DNA of 64,000 bases from an uncultured Clostridia bacterium (GCA_947585865.1 CANPXH010000007.1:31566-95565); one strand, 5' to 3'. Shown: positions 37,480 to 47,254, counted from the stretch's first letter. Translations and numbers: made by a program. Notes: a model not told the origin generated them from the letters alone.

Positions 37480-39552
37480 ATGAAACTTATCGTAACAGAA
37501 AAACCTTCCGTAGCCTTGACTATAGCCAAAGTATTGGGAGTATCGGAAAAGAAAAACGGGTATTATGAAAATGACAAGTACATAGTGAGTTGGTGTATCG
37601 GTCATCTTCTGACTTTGGCAGAGCCTGAAAGCTATGGAGAGCAGTACAAGGATTGGAGCGTTCTGCCTATAATACCCGATTATTGGAATTATACCGTAAA
37701 GGCTGCTACAAAAGGACAATATAACATTTTAAAGAAACTTATGCACGACAGCAGGATCGGGAGTATTATTTGCGCAACCGACGCAGGCAGAGAAGGAGAG
37801 CTTATATTCCGTCACGTCTACAACATGACTAAGTGCAGCAAGCCTTTTAAAAGACTGTGGGTATCTTCTTTAGAGGACAGCGCCATATTAAAAGGATTTT
37901 CTGAGCTTAAAGATGGTTGGGAGTATGATAACCTTTATAATTCTGCCCTTTGCAGAGAAAGAGCCGACTGGCTTGTAGGTATAAATGCCACTCGCTTTTT
38001 TACTACTTTGTATAACAGCCGTTTTCCTTTGAGTATTGGCAGAGTACAGACACCTACGCTTGCTATGATTGTCGAAAGAGATGAGGCAATTAAAAACTTC
38101 ATCAAAGAAAAATATTATACCGTAGAAATAAATTGTGGAGAGTTTACGGCAGAGAGTGGGAAATATACGGATTTGACAGAAGCAAAGGCTGTAGAGCAGA
38201 TGTGCAATATTGCAAGAGCTACTATTACAAAGGTGGATAAAAGCAGGAAAAAGTCATTACCGCCAAAGCTGTATGACCTTACCGCACTTCAAAGAGATGC
38301 AAACAAGGTATTCGGATTTTCAGCTCAGCAGACACTTGAAGCAGCACAAAGACTTTATGAAAACAAGTTATCTACTTATCCTCGTACCGATAGCAGATAT
38401 ATTACAGAGGATATGGAAAATACTGTGAATAGTGTTATAAGTGCCGTTATTGAGAAAACAGACTTTGCAAATGGCGTTGATTTCCGACCCGATATAAAGA
38501 AGGTAATAAATAACAACGGTGTTTCGGATCATCACGCAATTATCCCTACAGTCAATATTTTGGAATGTGATTTTACGACCCTTATGGATACCGACAGGAA
38601 AATACTCTGCCTTATTGCAAGCAGGCTGTTATCCGCCGTATCGTCAGAGTATGAATATGAACATACAGATGTAAGTTTAAGCTATAAGGGTATAAACTTT
38701 ACTGCTACGGGAAATGCCGTTGTTGAATATGGATACAGAGATATTGAGAGAAATTTCAGAGCAAGCATTAAAACCGAGGAAGAAACGGAAAATGAAAAAT
38801 CCTTACCGTCAGGACTTAAAGTTGAACAGGAATTTGCCGTAACATCAAAAATTGTCAGCCATTATACATCACCGCCAAAGCCATACACAGAAGATACTCT
38901 TTTATCTGCAATGGAAAAGGCAGGCAATAATGAATATGATACTGATGAAGTGGAGAGAAAGGGTCTTGGCACTCCTGCAACAAGGGCAGCTATTATCGAA
39001 ACAATCATAAAGCGAGGTTATGTAGAGAGGGAAAAGAGAAGTCTTATATCTACAAGCAAAGGACAAGCACTTATACAGAGTATTCCCGAAAATCTGAAAT
39101 CGGCAAAATTAACTGCCGAATGGGAAAATAAACTTGTGCTTATATCAAAAGGCAAAGCCAACAGTACCGATTTTATGAATTCTATAAAGGACTTTGTAAC
39201 AGATTTTATCTCAAATACAGAGGTAAATGCCCAATTGCCCGACATCAATAAAAAAGAAGTAATAGGTGTGTGTCCTGTGTGTAAAAGCAACATATACGAA
39301 GGGAAATCCAATTTCTACTGTTCCAATAAAGAGTGTAACTTTGTACTATGGAAAAATAACAAGTTTTTTGAAACAAAGAGAAAAACTATCACCAAAAGTG
39401 CTGCAAAAGCATTATTAGAAAAGGGAAAGATACACTACAAGGATTTATATTCCCCTAAAACAGACAAGACATACGAGGCGGATATAGTCCTTGAAGTAAA
39501 TAACGGTACAGCGTTTTTCAGGCTTGATTTCACAAAAAGCCTTATAAAGTAA
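37480..39552 (+). CDS. topB: DNA topoisomerase III (type IA), conjugative-element type
   Basis: 690 residues from ATG 37480; the ATG at 37468 lies in the ribosome site. TOPRIM motifs are VTEKPSVALTIAKVLG and ATDAGREGELIFRHVY, and the active-site Tyr is in STYPRTDSRYI. The C-terminus has a four-Cys zinc ribbon (CPVCKSNIYEGKSNFYC then CNF) and a TopoIII-like tail. It relaxes single strands during transfer or replication of the element. It can only be expressed by readthrough of the terminator before it. Confidence 0.93.
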   Translation: MKLIVTEKPSVALTIAKVLGVSEKKNGYYENDKYIVSWCIGHLLTLAEPESYGEQYKDWSVLPIIPDYWNYTVKAATKGQYNILKKLMHDSRIGSIICATDAGREGELIFRHVYNMTKCSKPFKRLWVSSLEDSAILKGFSELKDGWEYDNLYNSALCRERADWLVGINATRFFTTLYNSRFPLSIGRVQTPTLAMIVERDEAIKNFIKEKYYTVEINCGEFTAESGKYTDLTEAKAVEQMCNIARATITKVDKSRKKSLPPKLYDLTALQRDANKVFGFSAQQTLEAAQRLYENKLSTYPRTDSRYITEDMENTVNSVISAVIEKTDFANGVDFRPDIKKVINNNGVSDHHAIIPTVNILECDFTTLMDTDRKILCLIASRLLSAVSSEYEYEHTDVSLSYKGINFTATGNAVVEYGYRDIERNFRASIKTEEETENEKSLPSGLKVEQEFAVTSKIVSHYTSPPKPYTEDTLLSAMEKAGNNEYDTDEVERKGLGTPATRAAIIETIIKRGYVEREKRSLISTSKGQALIQSIPENLKSAKLTAEWENKLVLISKGKANSTDFMNSIKDFVTDFISNTEVNAQLPDINKKEVIGVCPVCKSNIYEGKSNFYCSNKECNFVLWKNNKFFETKRKTITKSAAKALLEKGKIHYKDLYSPKTDKTYEADIVLEVNNGTAFFRLDFTKSLIK

Positions 39553-39562
39553 TAATTAACAG

Positions 39563-39591
39563 TTGACAGATAATTATTATATAATTATAAT
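39563..39591 (+). promoter_or_regulatory. promoter of brnTA, probable leaderless transcript
   Basis: TTGACA (39563-39568), 17-bp spacer, TATAAT (39586-39591): full consensus. The brnT ATG lies 6 bp beyond the -10, where transcription should start, and there is no ribosome site. AT-rich inverted repeats over the -10 could be the BrnA operator. Confidence 0.8.
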
Positions 39592-39597
39592 ATAATT

Positions 39598-39903
39598 ATG
39601 GATATAATAAAATTTGAATGGGATAGTAATAAGGATAGGATTAATCAAATTAAGCATAAAATATCATTTGAAGAAGCAAAGACTGTATTTTATGACGAAG
39701 AAGCATTGGTAATAGACGACCCGGAGCATTCTCTGGAGGAGGATAGGTTTATAATTTTAGGCTTTAGTAAAAAAGCCAATTTGCTTGTGGTTTGTCATTG
39801 CTACAGAAATAATGAATCTGTTATCCGTATTATATCTGCCCGAAAAGCAACCAAGTCAGAGTCAGAACAATATTATATGAGAGGTGAGTATTATGAGAGA
39901 TGA
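39598..39903 (+). CDS. brnT: BrnT-family ribonuclease toxin
   Basis: 101 residues with the BrnT pattern: FEWDSNKDRINQIKHKISFE, DPEHSLEEDRFIILGFS, and RIISARKATKSESEQYY (the usual RxISARxA motif). BrnT toxins are RelE-fold ribonucleases that block translation until BrnA binds. The message appears to start at the ATG itself. It overlaps brnA by 11 nt. On this element the pair would favour retention. Confidence 0.92.
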   Translation: MDIIKFEWDSNKDRINQIKHKISFEEAKTVFYDEEALVIDDPEHSLEEDRFIILGFSKKANLLVVCHCYRNNESVIRIISARKATKSESEQYYMRGEYYER

Positions 39904-40102
39904 GTATGATTTCACAGAAGCAAGGAAAAATCCCTATGCCAAAAAATTTAAGAAACAAATCACAATAAATATTGACAGTGATATTATAGACTATTTTAAG
40001 GCGCAAGCACAGGCATCGGGTATACCATATCAAACTCTTATAAATTTGTATCTTGCAGACTGTTCTGAAAATAAAAGGGAACTCAAATTATCTTGGACAT
40101 AA
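39893..40102 (+). CDS. brnA: BrnA-family antitoxin
   Basis: 69 residues from ATG 39893 after GAGGTG. The ribbon-helix-helix part is KKQITINIDSDIIDYFKAQA followed by GIPYQTLINLYL. It should neutralise BrnT and repress the shared promoter, as in other brnTA pairs. A terminator follows. Confidence 0.9.
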   Translation: MRDEYDFTEARKNPYAKKFKKQITINIDSDIIDYFKAQAQASGIPYQTLINLYLADCSENKRELKLSWT

Positions 40103-40123
40103 TTATATTTGTTTAACTTTTTT

Positions 40124-40159
40124 AAAGTGAGAAGCTACTATGGTTTCTCACTTTTTTTA
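40124..40159 (+). terminator. terminator after brnA
   Basis: Stem AAAGTGAGAA / TTCTCACTTT (40124-40133 / 40145-40154), 11-nt loop, T run. Confidence 0.88.
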
Positions 40160-40185
40160 TTAAAATTGTAAAGGAGAGATTTAAT

Positions 40186-40212
40186 ATGTTGCTTTTGGGT
40201 ATACCGCCATAG
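40186..40212 (+). CDS. 8-residue leader ORF (MLLLGIPP)
   Basis: AAAGGAGAG (40171-40179) lies 6 nt before an ATG that opens an 8-codon ORF ending in Pro-Pro-stop. A terminator (40237-40257) follows at once, then the transglutaminase-like gene. Pro-Pro before a stop can stall ribosomes, so this looks like a leader peptide controlling an attenuator; it may also be chance. Confidence 0.35.
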   Translation: MLLLGIPP

Positions 40213-40236
40213 CTATATATAAATCTACTGTATTTG

Positions 40237-40257
40237 GCTCTGAAAAGAGCTTTTTTT
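40237..40257 (+). terminator. terminator or attenuator before the surface-protein genes
   Basis: Short stem GCTCT / AGAGC, loop GAAA, T7, ending 4 nt before the ribosome site GGGAGG of the next gene. Confidence 0.65.
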
Positions 40258-40271
40258 AATGGGAGGAAAAT

Positions 40272-41003
40272 ATGAAAAAGAGTTTTTTGCTGATTTTTGT
40301 TCTTTTACTGCTTGGTTTTAGCACTACGGTCTATTGTGGAGAGATTGACAGCAACATAAAGAACAAAATCATATATGCAATAGATAATCATTACCCATCT
40401 GTTGAAATTGAGGAGTTTTCGCTTACATCAAATAAAGTTGCGGAGGCAATGACAGAGATATTCAGCGAGGACATTAATACCTTCTCTATGGAGAATAATT
40501 TTGTAACTTACGACAGCAATAATGACGGCATTATTGAAAAAATAAGTTTCCGTTACATATTTTCCGCTGAAGAAACAGCTAAGAAAAATGGGGAGGTCAA
40601 TGACTGTATAACTGATATAGCCGATATTACAAAAGGCTGCTCAAATCCTGAGAAAGTAAAAATGGTTTACGACTATTTTATAGACCATTTTGAGTATGAC
40701 GGCACATATAAAAATTATGACATATACAGTCTGTTTTCCGAAAACAAAGGAACGTGCTGTTCATTTTCGTTAGCTTTCAGAAAAGTTATGGAATACCTTG
40801 ATATTCCTTGCAAAATTGTTGTAAGCAAGGATTTATCACACGAATGGAACAAGGTTTATATAAACGACAGATGGCTTAATATTGATATAACAAATGGTCT
40901 TAGGTTAGATAAGACAGGCTTTCCTAACGCAAGGTACAGATGTTATCTGACAAATGACCTGATACTTACTAACTGGGGCTATAAAGAAAAATATGCGAAA
41001 TAA
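40272..41003 (+). CDS. secreted transglutaminase-like protein
   Basis: 243 residues with a signal peptide (KKSFLLIFVLLLLGFSTTVY). The C-terminal half is a transglutaminase-like cysteine protease fold: Cys in ENKGTCCSFSLAFRKVMEYL, His in SHEWNKVYI and Asp in WLNIDITNG, the expected triad in order. The N-terminal part is unassigned. It may cleave or cross-link cell-wall proteins. It is first in a three-gene surface set, 13 nt before the cohesin-like gene. Confidence 0.78.
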   Translation: MKKSFLLIFVLLLLGFSTTVYCGEIDSNIKNKIIYAIDNHYPSVEIEEFSLTSNKVAEAMTEIFSEDINTFSMENNFVTYDSNNDGIIEKISFRYIFSAEETAKKNGEVNDCITDIADITKGCSNPEKVKMVYDYFIDHFEYDGTYKNYDIYSLFSENKGTCCSFSLAFRKVMEYLDIPCKIVVSKDLSHEWNKVYINDRWLNIDITNGLRLDKTGFPNARYRCYLTNDLILTNWGYKEKYAK

Positions 41004-41016
41004 GGAGGACTATTCT

Positions 41017-41646
41017 ATGAGAATTAAAAGTGTTGTAACTGCCTTATGTGCAGCAATAATGACTATGACTTGTGTTGGTACAAATACAATGGCAGAAAGC
41101 AGCAGGATTTCTGTACCGATAACAATGGATTCTGCTATTACAAATACCGTAAATGGCTATGTTGCCGAGGTAAGTTATGATCCGACGGTATTATCGCCGG
41201 TCCTTTCGGATACTGATATTTTAGGCGAGGATTGCTATGCCGTAAATGACATTGACAGAGGGTATTTAACCGCTGACAAGACTTCTGAAGGCAAAATAAT
41301 TGTTGGTTGGGCTGACAAGGATTTTTACAGCCTTGAAGATAACAATAAATTGGCTCATATTGAGTTTGAAGTGTTGTCTGATACCAAAACACAGGACACA
41401 AAGATTGATACAAAGATATATCAGATAGCAAGGTATTCCGATGTAATGGCTGACGGTGAATACAGCTATTCAAGCAGTTATAAACTAAACAACAATGTTT
41501 CAAAGGCGTTTGTGCCTTTTGTAAGTGATAATGTTTCAAGCGGAGCTGCGGTTGAAGTATCATCTACTGACGATGTTTCTGATAACGGATTTCAGCTTGT
41601 AAATGAAACCGCAGAAAATGCTGTTGACTATGAGGAGGTACAGTAA
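41017..41646 (+). CDS. secreted cohesin-like domain protein
   Basis: 209 residues from ATG 41017 after AAGGAGG. A signal peptide (VVTALCAAIMTMTCVGTNTM) is followed by one beta-rich domain: VPITMDSAITNTVNGYVAEV, YDPTVLSPV, IIVGWADKDF and KLAHIEFEVLS, the order of strands seen in cohesins. No membrane anchor or SLH is visible. Cohesins bind dockerins, and the next gene carries dockerin-type repeats, so the two products probably bind each other. Assignment is by pattern only. Confidence 0.6.
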   Translation: MRIKSVVTALCAAIMTMTCVGTNTMAESSRISVPITMDSAITNTVNGYVAEVSYDPTVLSPVLSDTDILGEDCYAVNDIDRGYLTADKTSEGKIIVGWADKDFYSLEDNNKLAHIEFEVLSDTKTQDTKIDTKIYQIARYSDVMADGEYSYSSSYKLNNNVSKAFVPFVSDNVSSGAAVEVSSTDDVSDNGFQLVNETAENAVDYEEVQ

Positions 41647-41647
41647 T

Positions 41648-44600
41648 ATGAACAGAATTAAAAGGTTTTTTGCAACTTTTCTTGCGTGTGTTATGGCTTT
41701 TTCAAGCATAGGAATAGTGAATGCGGTAAACGTATTTGCTTATGGCGAAAACAGACCTACATACAGTCAGGAGATAACAAGCATTACGGCAACTCCACAT
41801 CCTACAGAGTATTGCCCTATACCTACATTGTATGATGGCGAAATGATTACAAGAGAGCATTTGCGCAGCAGAGTTGAAGAATATTTGTCAAAGGTAACAT
41901 TAACTCTGCATTTTAAAGATGGTACAACTCTTGAAACAACATCTGTATTGGGAGAACATATAACTCCTGCTAAGAATTATGTGGATTATAACACAATGGA
42001 AAATGATGATTTTCTTGAATATACCTATAAGTATTTCATTGAAAATGAAACATTTTCCGACGGTACAAGATATGACAAAACAGTAAAGTTTGATGTGCCG
42101 ATTAATCAAGTTGTTCCGGCAGATGAAACCCATTGTACTTCAATAAAAATAGCTCCTAATTTAAGACTTGTAGTGGCTGATTTTTATGGGTATGGTTTAT
42201 TGGATAATGCAAAGCAAAGCCTTATAAAAGCCTTTAAAGCATATTACAACGGTAAATTTTCCAACGGTAGTTCCCATAACAAAAATTTTGGAATATTAGC
42301 CAAAATTGAAGGCACATCCGATGAAATAGCGATAAATCCCGAAAAATTAAATATCGATTGTGAAATCACAGAGGAAGCCCCAAAGGCTACAAAATATGCA
42401 AGCTGGGATAATGCAGTTGTCAATTATTTCAAATTACGTTATACATACAATTATGGAGGATTTTCAGGCAGCTATGACTGTTTTGGTGCGCAAGGCAACA
42501 GCATTGCCGATGGTGGCATAGACCTGTGCTCTAACGGCTATCCGTTTGCTGACTATTCTGTTACTACTCCTCCGACAAAGACAACATACGTTGAGGGGCA
42601 GAAATTTAACAAAGCAGGAATGGTAATTTCCGCAACAACATTTGGCTCAAAAGAGATTTCACTTGCAGATGACAACAATATCAATAATTTTGACTGGGAA
42701 AAATCCACTTTTAAACCGTCTACTACTTATGATTTAACAAGTGATTCCAAAATATATCAGGAAAACAGAGCTTTGACTACTGCTGACACGGAAATGGAAG
42801 TATATTACGGCTTTCTTAACACAGGCACAGATATTTTCTATACGGCAACCGTACCTATTAAGGTTGTGCCTAAAGAAATAGTAGGTATTGAAGTTACCAA
42901 GCAGCCAAGCAAGGTAAGTTATATTGTAGGACAAACCTTTGATAAAAACGGAATGGTCGTTACAGCCACATATAATGATGGCACCACAGCTCCTATAACA
43001 AATTATGTTATAGAGGACAATATATTGAAGTCAGGTCAGAACAAGGTATATGTAACTTATGGCGATTATTATGATACTGTAGATGTATCTGTTGCCGACA
43101 AAGAGATCTCAAGTATAGCAATAACGACTCAGCCAAAGAAAACAAATTATGTAGAAGGCGAAAAGTTTGATGATGAAGGTATGGTCGTTACAGCCACATA
43201 TAATGACGGCTCTAAAGGTGTATTAAAGAAATACGAATATACATATCCTGAAACAGCACTTACAACAGGCAGCAAAAGTGTTACCATATCAGCAGGCAAT
43301 AAGACAGCAAGTGTTAGTGTTAATGTAGTTGCAAAGACAATCACGGGTATAGAAGTCACATATCCTCCGAAAAAGACTGAATACATAGTAGGACAGGCTT
43401 TTGCAACAGAGGGTATGCGTGTTACGGCAACTTACAATGATGGTTCAAAGGCAGAAATCTCCGATTATACCTATGAGCCGCATATTATTGAGGATAACAC
43501 AAAAACAATTATTGTAAGCAAGTCAGGAAAGACAGCTACAACACCTATTACTGTTGTGAATAAAGCAGTAACAAGCATTGCCGTTACTAAGCAGCCGGAC
43601 AAACTGTCATATAATGAGGGCGATACCTTTAACAAGGCAGGAATGGTAGTTACCGCCACCTATAATGACGGTACTTCTGCGCCTATATCTGATTATGTAA
43701 TTGTTGATAATGTATTGAAGTCAGGACAAAGTAAGGTATATATCACTTACAACAATCTTTATACAACCGTAGATGTTACCGTAAAAGACACAGTTATACT
43801 TACAGGCATTAAAGTTACCAAACAGCCAAGTAAGGTAAGTTATATAGCAGGCGATACTTTTGATAACAGCGGAATGGAGGTAAAAGCCTTATATAGTGAC
43901 GGTACGGAAAATGTTATCAACGATTATGACTATAGTAGAAGTCCTTTAAGCGGAGGTACAAATAAGATATATATAACCTATAAAAATTTCTTCGCTACTG
44001 TAGATATAAGTGTTGCTGAAAAGACAATTACAAGTATAGCAGTTACTGTTCAACCAAAGAAAACTTCATATGTAGAAGGCGAAGTATTCAATGACTATGG
44101 TATGGTCGTTATGGCAACATACTCAGACGGTACACGTTCAGCCCTTGCGCCAAGCGAGTATACTTTTTCCTCTGCTCCTCTTACATTAAGCGATAAAAAT
44201 ATTACCATATCCGCAGGCAGCAAAACAACAAGTGTTTCTATTACTGTTGTAGAAAAGGTTATATCATATATTAATATCACAAAAGAGCCTGATAAGATTG
44301 ATTATATCGTAGGTCAGCATTTTGATGATACAGGTATGATAGTAACTGCACACTACAATGACAGTACGGAAAGCGAGATAAGGGATTATACCTTTTCTCC
44401 CGATGTAATTACAGCCGATACAGATAAAATAACCGTAACCAAAGACGGCAAGACAGATATTGTAAGAATTACTGTAACCGAAAAACTTATGACAAGTATT
44501 GCTGTTACCAAACCGCCTAAGAAAACCACATACATTGAAAATGATGTGTTTGATAAGACAGGTATGGTCATTACCGCAACATACAATGACGGTACTCAGA

Positions 44601-47254
44601 CAGAAGTAAAGGACTATGTTGTAGACAGCAATAGGCTCTCAGTAGGAACGGATAAGGTATATATTACTTATAACGGACTTTATACTACAACACCTATTAA
44701 TGTTATTGCAAAGTCAATAACGGAAATAGAGATAATAACACCGCCTTCTAAAACAAATTATGTAGAGGGTGAAAGTTTTGACAGAACAGGAATGGTGGTT
44801 AAGGCTAAATATGACGATGGCAGCACAGGAATACTGGAAAGCTATGAGATCATTCCCGATACTTCATTAACAGTATATGATAGCATAATTACAGTAAGAA
44901 AAGACGGTAAGACAGATACTACACCTATTACAGTAGTACATAAGGAAGTTGTCGGTATTAAAGTTACAAGGCAGCCTGATAAGGTCCAATATACAGAAGG
45001 CGAAATATTTGATGTTGAAGGTATGGTCGTAACAGCATACTATAATGACAACAGCAGTTCCGAGATTTCAGACTATACTTACTCTGAAGAGCCTTTCAAA
45101 GCGGGAGATATGTATGTAACAATAGAGTACAAGGGATTTTATGATGTTGTGCCTATTACTCTTTCAATAAAAGACTTAAACAGTTTCATCAAAGAACGCA
45201 ACGGCGATGTCAACAGAGATGGTGCTGTGGATCTCACAGATGCAGGCATACTTACAAAGTATCTCGGCAAAGTAACAGATTTTGCAAAAAAGGCTGTTCA
45301 CACAGGAGATACGGACAATGACGGTAACCTTACAAATGATGATATTGTGCTTATAAACAATTATATCAACGGCAATGCAAATTTAAGCGAAGCAGCGTTT
45401 ATAAATGCCGATATTAACGGTGACGGTATTGTTTCAGAGGTTGATACAGACCTTATAAATAAGGCTATACTCAATATGTGGGATATGGATACGGTTTATG
45501 AGCTTAACGCCGATGCCAATGATGACGGAGATATAAATATGCTTGATGTTATATGGATACTCAATACCCATTACAGGCATACCACTATTGACCATATAGA
45601 AATAGTGAAAGCTCCCGAAAAAACACAGTATGTGGAAGGTCAGTATTTTGACGATAATGGTATGACAGTCGAAGCTGTATACAAGGATAATACAAGAGAG
45701 GTCGTTACTGATTATACATATCCCGAAAGACCGCTTGAAATAACCGATACAGCAGTTGAAATCAACTTTGAAGAGCATAAAGCAGAGCAGCCTGTTACTG
45801 TTATTAAGAGATTGATCTTTGGTGGTGAAGAAGATAATGGCAATTCAGATGCCACTACCGAAAAAGCAAGTGAGCAGACTACATCTGACAATATAGGAGA
45901 ACAAACTACCAAAAACGACAGCGAACAGACTACCGAAAACAGCAGTGAGCAGACCACTTCAGCCGTAAGCGGAGACATCAGTACAGAAACAACTACCGAG
46001 AAGAATTATGGCAATTCCGAAGGTATCAGAATAATTAATCTTCCTGACAAGACGAATTATGTTGAAGGACAGATATTTGATCCGGCAGGCATTTTAATTG
46101 AAGTTCTTTGGAATGACGGTACTAAGACATATATTGATGAAAACGGCGTTTATGTAAGTGATATTCCGCTTACTCTCAGCGATATATATGGTGTTGTATA
46201 TTATGAGTATAAAAACGGTACAGAGAAAATAAATGTGCCTATTACAGTTATTGCAAGGAAAGCTGTTTCTGCAAAGGTAGTTGAATATCCAAGAACAGAA
46301 TATACCGAAGGCGAGAAATTTGATAAGAACGGCACAGTCGTTGAAGTAACATATAACGACGGCAGCAAGGAAACCGTTAAAGATGAGGATATTGTTGTAA
46401 AAGATAATAAACCGCTTACTCAGGAGGATACAAAGGTTACTGTTGTAGCAGACGGAGTAGAGGCTGATATTGACATAACTGTATCCGCAAGAGAAACCAC
46501 AACAGAAACTACAACAAGCTCAGGTAACCATTCCGGCGGTGGTGCAGGAAGAAAGCCTAAGACAGAGGTCACAACAGAATCAACGACCGGCGATGCTAAA
46601 GACAAAACTGACATCAAGTCTGAGACAGATACAAAAACCGAGCCTGATACAGAAACCGATACCAAAACAGAACAAGGTACGGAACAGGGTACAGGTAATA
46701 CTGACTCAGGCGATAGTGAGTTTGATGATATAAGCGATCACTGGGCAGAAGATTACATAGAATATCTTCACGATAAGGGTATTTTCAAAGGTGTAACAGA
46801 TGATTTATTTATGCCTGATATATCTACCAAGAGAGGTGATTTTGCTCTTGTTCTTGACAGAATGCTTGAACTTGACAATATTACAAGTGTAGATGCTCTT
46901 GACTTCACAGATGTTCCTGTGGACAGCTATTATGCAGAAGCTATTGCAAACTGTTCAAGGAGTGATTTGTTTATAGGATATGGCAACGGGGAATTCAAGC
47001 CCGAAAAAGCAATCACTCGTGAGGAAATGTTTGTTATAATCGCAAAACTGAACAATACAGATATTGACAAGGTAGATTTATCTGTACTTGATGATTTTGC
47101 TGACGGTCATACTGTATCTGAATGGGCAAAGCCATATACGGCAGCATTGGTCGAAGCAGGCATTATTGTTGGAGATAACGGAAATATCAATCCTTCTGCG
47201 GAAATAACAAGAGCTGAAATGGCAACTATCATTTATAACTATATTACACAGTAA
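41648..47254 (+). CDS. giant surface protein: Big_3 repeats, dockerin-type region, SLH anchor
   Basis: 1868 residues from ATG 41648 (GAGGAGGT). Signal peptide, a unique domain of about 270 residues, then about eleven tandem Ig-like Big_3 repeats of ~75 residues (each like KKTNYVEGEKFDDEGM then VTATYNDGS). Next is a dockerin-like Ca-binding region (GDVNRDGAVDLTDAGILTKY, DTDNDGNLTNDD, ADINGDGIVS, DANDDGDINMLDVIWILN), three more Ig-like repeats split by a Thr/Glu-rich linker, a second linker (KTDIKSETDTKTEPDTETD), and three SLH modules (GDFALVLDRMLEL, KAITREEMFVIIAKL, AEITRAEMATIIYNYI). It looks like a wall-held adhesin, perhaps aiding mating contact. Confidence 0.85.
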   Translation: MNRIKRFFATFLACVMAFSSIGIVNAVNVFAYGENRPTYSQEITSITATPHPTEYCPIPTLYDGEMITREHLRSRVEEYLSKVTLTLHFKDGTTLETTSVLGEHITPAKNYVDYNTMENDDFLEYTYKYFIENETFSDGTRYDKTVKFDVPINQVVPADETHCTSIKIAPNLRLVVADFYGYGLLDNAKQSLIKAFKAYYNGKFSNGSSHNKNFGILAKIEGTSDEIAINPEKLNIDCEITEEAPKATKYASWDNAVVNYFKLRYTYNYGGFSGSYDCFGAQGNSIADGGIDLCSNGYPFADYSVTTPPTKTTYVEGQKFNKAGMVISATTFGSKEISLADDNNINNFDWEKSTFKPSTTYDLTSDSKIYQENRALTTADTEMEVYYGFLNTGTDIFYTATVPIKVVPKEIVGIEVTKQPSKVSYIVGQTFDKNGMVVTATYNDGTTAPITNYVIEDNILKSGQNKVYVTYGDYYDTVDVSVADKEISSIAITTQPKKTNYVEGEKFDDEGMVVTATYNDGSKGVLKKYEYTYPETALTTGSKSVTISAGNKTASVSVNVVAKTITGIEVTYPPKKTEYIVGQAFATEGMRVTATYNDGSKAEISDYTYEPHIIEDNTKTIIVSKSGKTATTPITVVNKAVTSIAVTKQPDKLSYNEGDTFNKAGMVVTATYNDGTSAPISDYVIVDNVLKSGQSKVYITYNNLYTTVDVTVKDTVILTGIKVTKQPSKVSYIAGDTFDNSGMEVKALYSDGTENVINDYDYSRSPLSGGTNKIYITYKNFFATVDISVAEKTITSIAVTVQPKKTSYVEGEVFNDYGMVVMATYSDGTRSALAPSEYTFSSAPLTLSDKNITISAGSKTTSVSITVVEKVISYINITKEPDKIDYIVGQHFDDTGMIVTAHYNDSTESEIRDYTFSPDVITADTDKITVTKDGKTDIVRITVTEKLMTSIAVTKPPKKTTYIENDVFDKTGMVITATYNDGTQTEVKDYVVDSNRLSVGTDKVYITYNGLYTTTPINVIAKSITEIEIITPPSKTNYVEGESFDRTGMVVKAKYDDGSTGILESYEIIPDTSLTVYDSIITVRKDGKTDTTPITVVHKEVVGIKVTRQPDKVQYTEGEIFDVEGMVVTAYYNDNSSSEISDYTYSEEPFKAGDMYVTIEYKGFYDVVPITLSIKDLNSFIKERNGDVNRDGAVDLTDAGILTKYLGKVTDFAKKAVHTGDTDNDGNLTNDDIVLINNYINGNANLSEAAFINADINGDGIVSEVDTDLINKAILNMWDMDTVYELNADANDDGDINMLDVIWILNTHYRHTTIDHIEIVKAPEKTQYVEGQYFDDNGMTVEAVYKDNTREVVTDYTYPERPLEITDTAVEINFEEHKAEQPVTVIKRLIFGGEEDNGNSDATTEKASEQTTSDNIGEQTTKNDSEQTTENSSEQTTSAVSGDISTETTTEKNYGNSEGIRIINLPDKTNYVEGQIFDPAGILIEVLWNDGTKTYIDENGVYVSDIPLTLSDIYGVVYYEYKNGTEKINVPITVIARKAVSAKVVEYPRTEYTEGEKFDKNGTVVEVTYNDGSKETVKDEDIVVKDNKPLTQEDTKVTVVADGVEADIDITVSARETTTETTTSSGNHSGGGAGRKPKTEVTTESTTGDAKDKTDIKSETDTKTEPDTETDTKTEQGTEQGTGNTDSGDSEFDDISDHWAEDYIEYLHDKGIFKGVTDDLFMPDISTKRGDFALVLDRMLELDNITSVDALDFTDVPVDSYYAEAIANCSRSDLFIGYGNGEFKPEKAITREEMFVIIAKLNNTDIDKVDLSVLDDFADGHTVSEWAKPYTAALVEAGIIVGDNGNINPSAEITRAEMATIIYNYITQ
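42558..45180 (+). repeat. tandem Ig-like coding repeats in the adhesin gene
   Basis: About eleven units of roughly 225-240 bp (starts near 42558, 42885, 43107, 43344, 43566, 43800, 44028, 44262, 44487, 44715, 44949). Some units share near-identical DNA, for example GGTATGGTCGTTACAGCCAC at 43179 and a close copy near 42951, so copy number could change by recombination. Confidence 0.75.

Noticed and set aside
38210..38428. A 72-residue plus-strand frame inside topB
   Set aside because: No family resemblance; the topB frame here holds the conserved catalytic Tyr motif.
42558..45180. Regular repeats considered as a CRISPR array
   Set aside because: Units are about 230 bp, stay in one reading frame and encode Ig-like domains; no short repeat with unique spacers.
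46539..46733. A 64-residue plus-strand frame inside the adhesin gene
   Set aside because: It is a shifted reading of the Thr/Glu-rich linker with no start signal.
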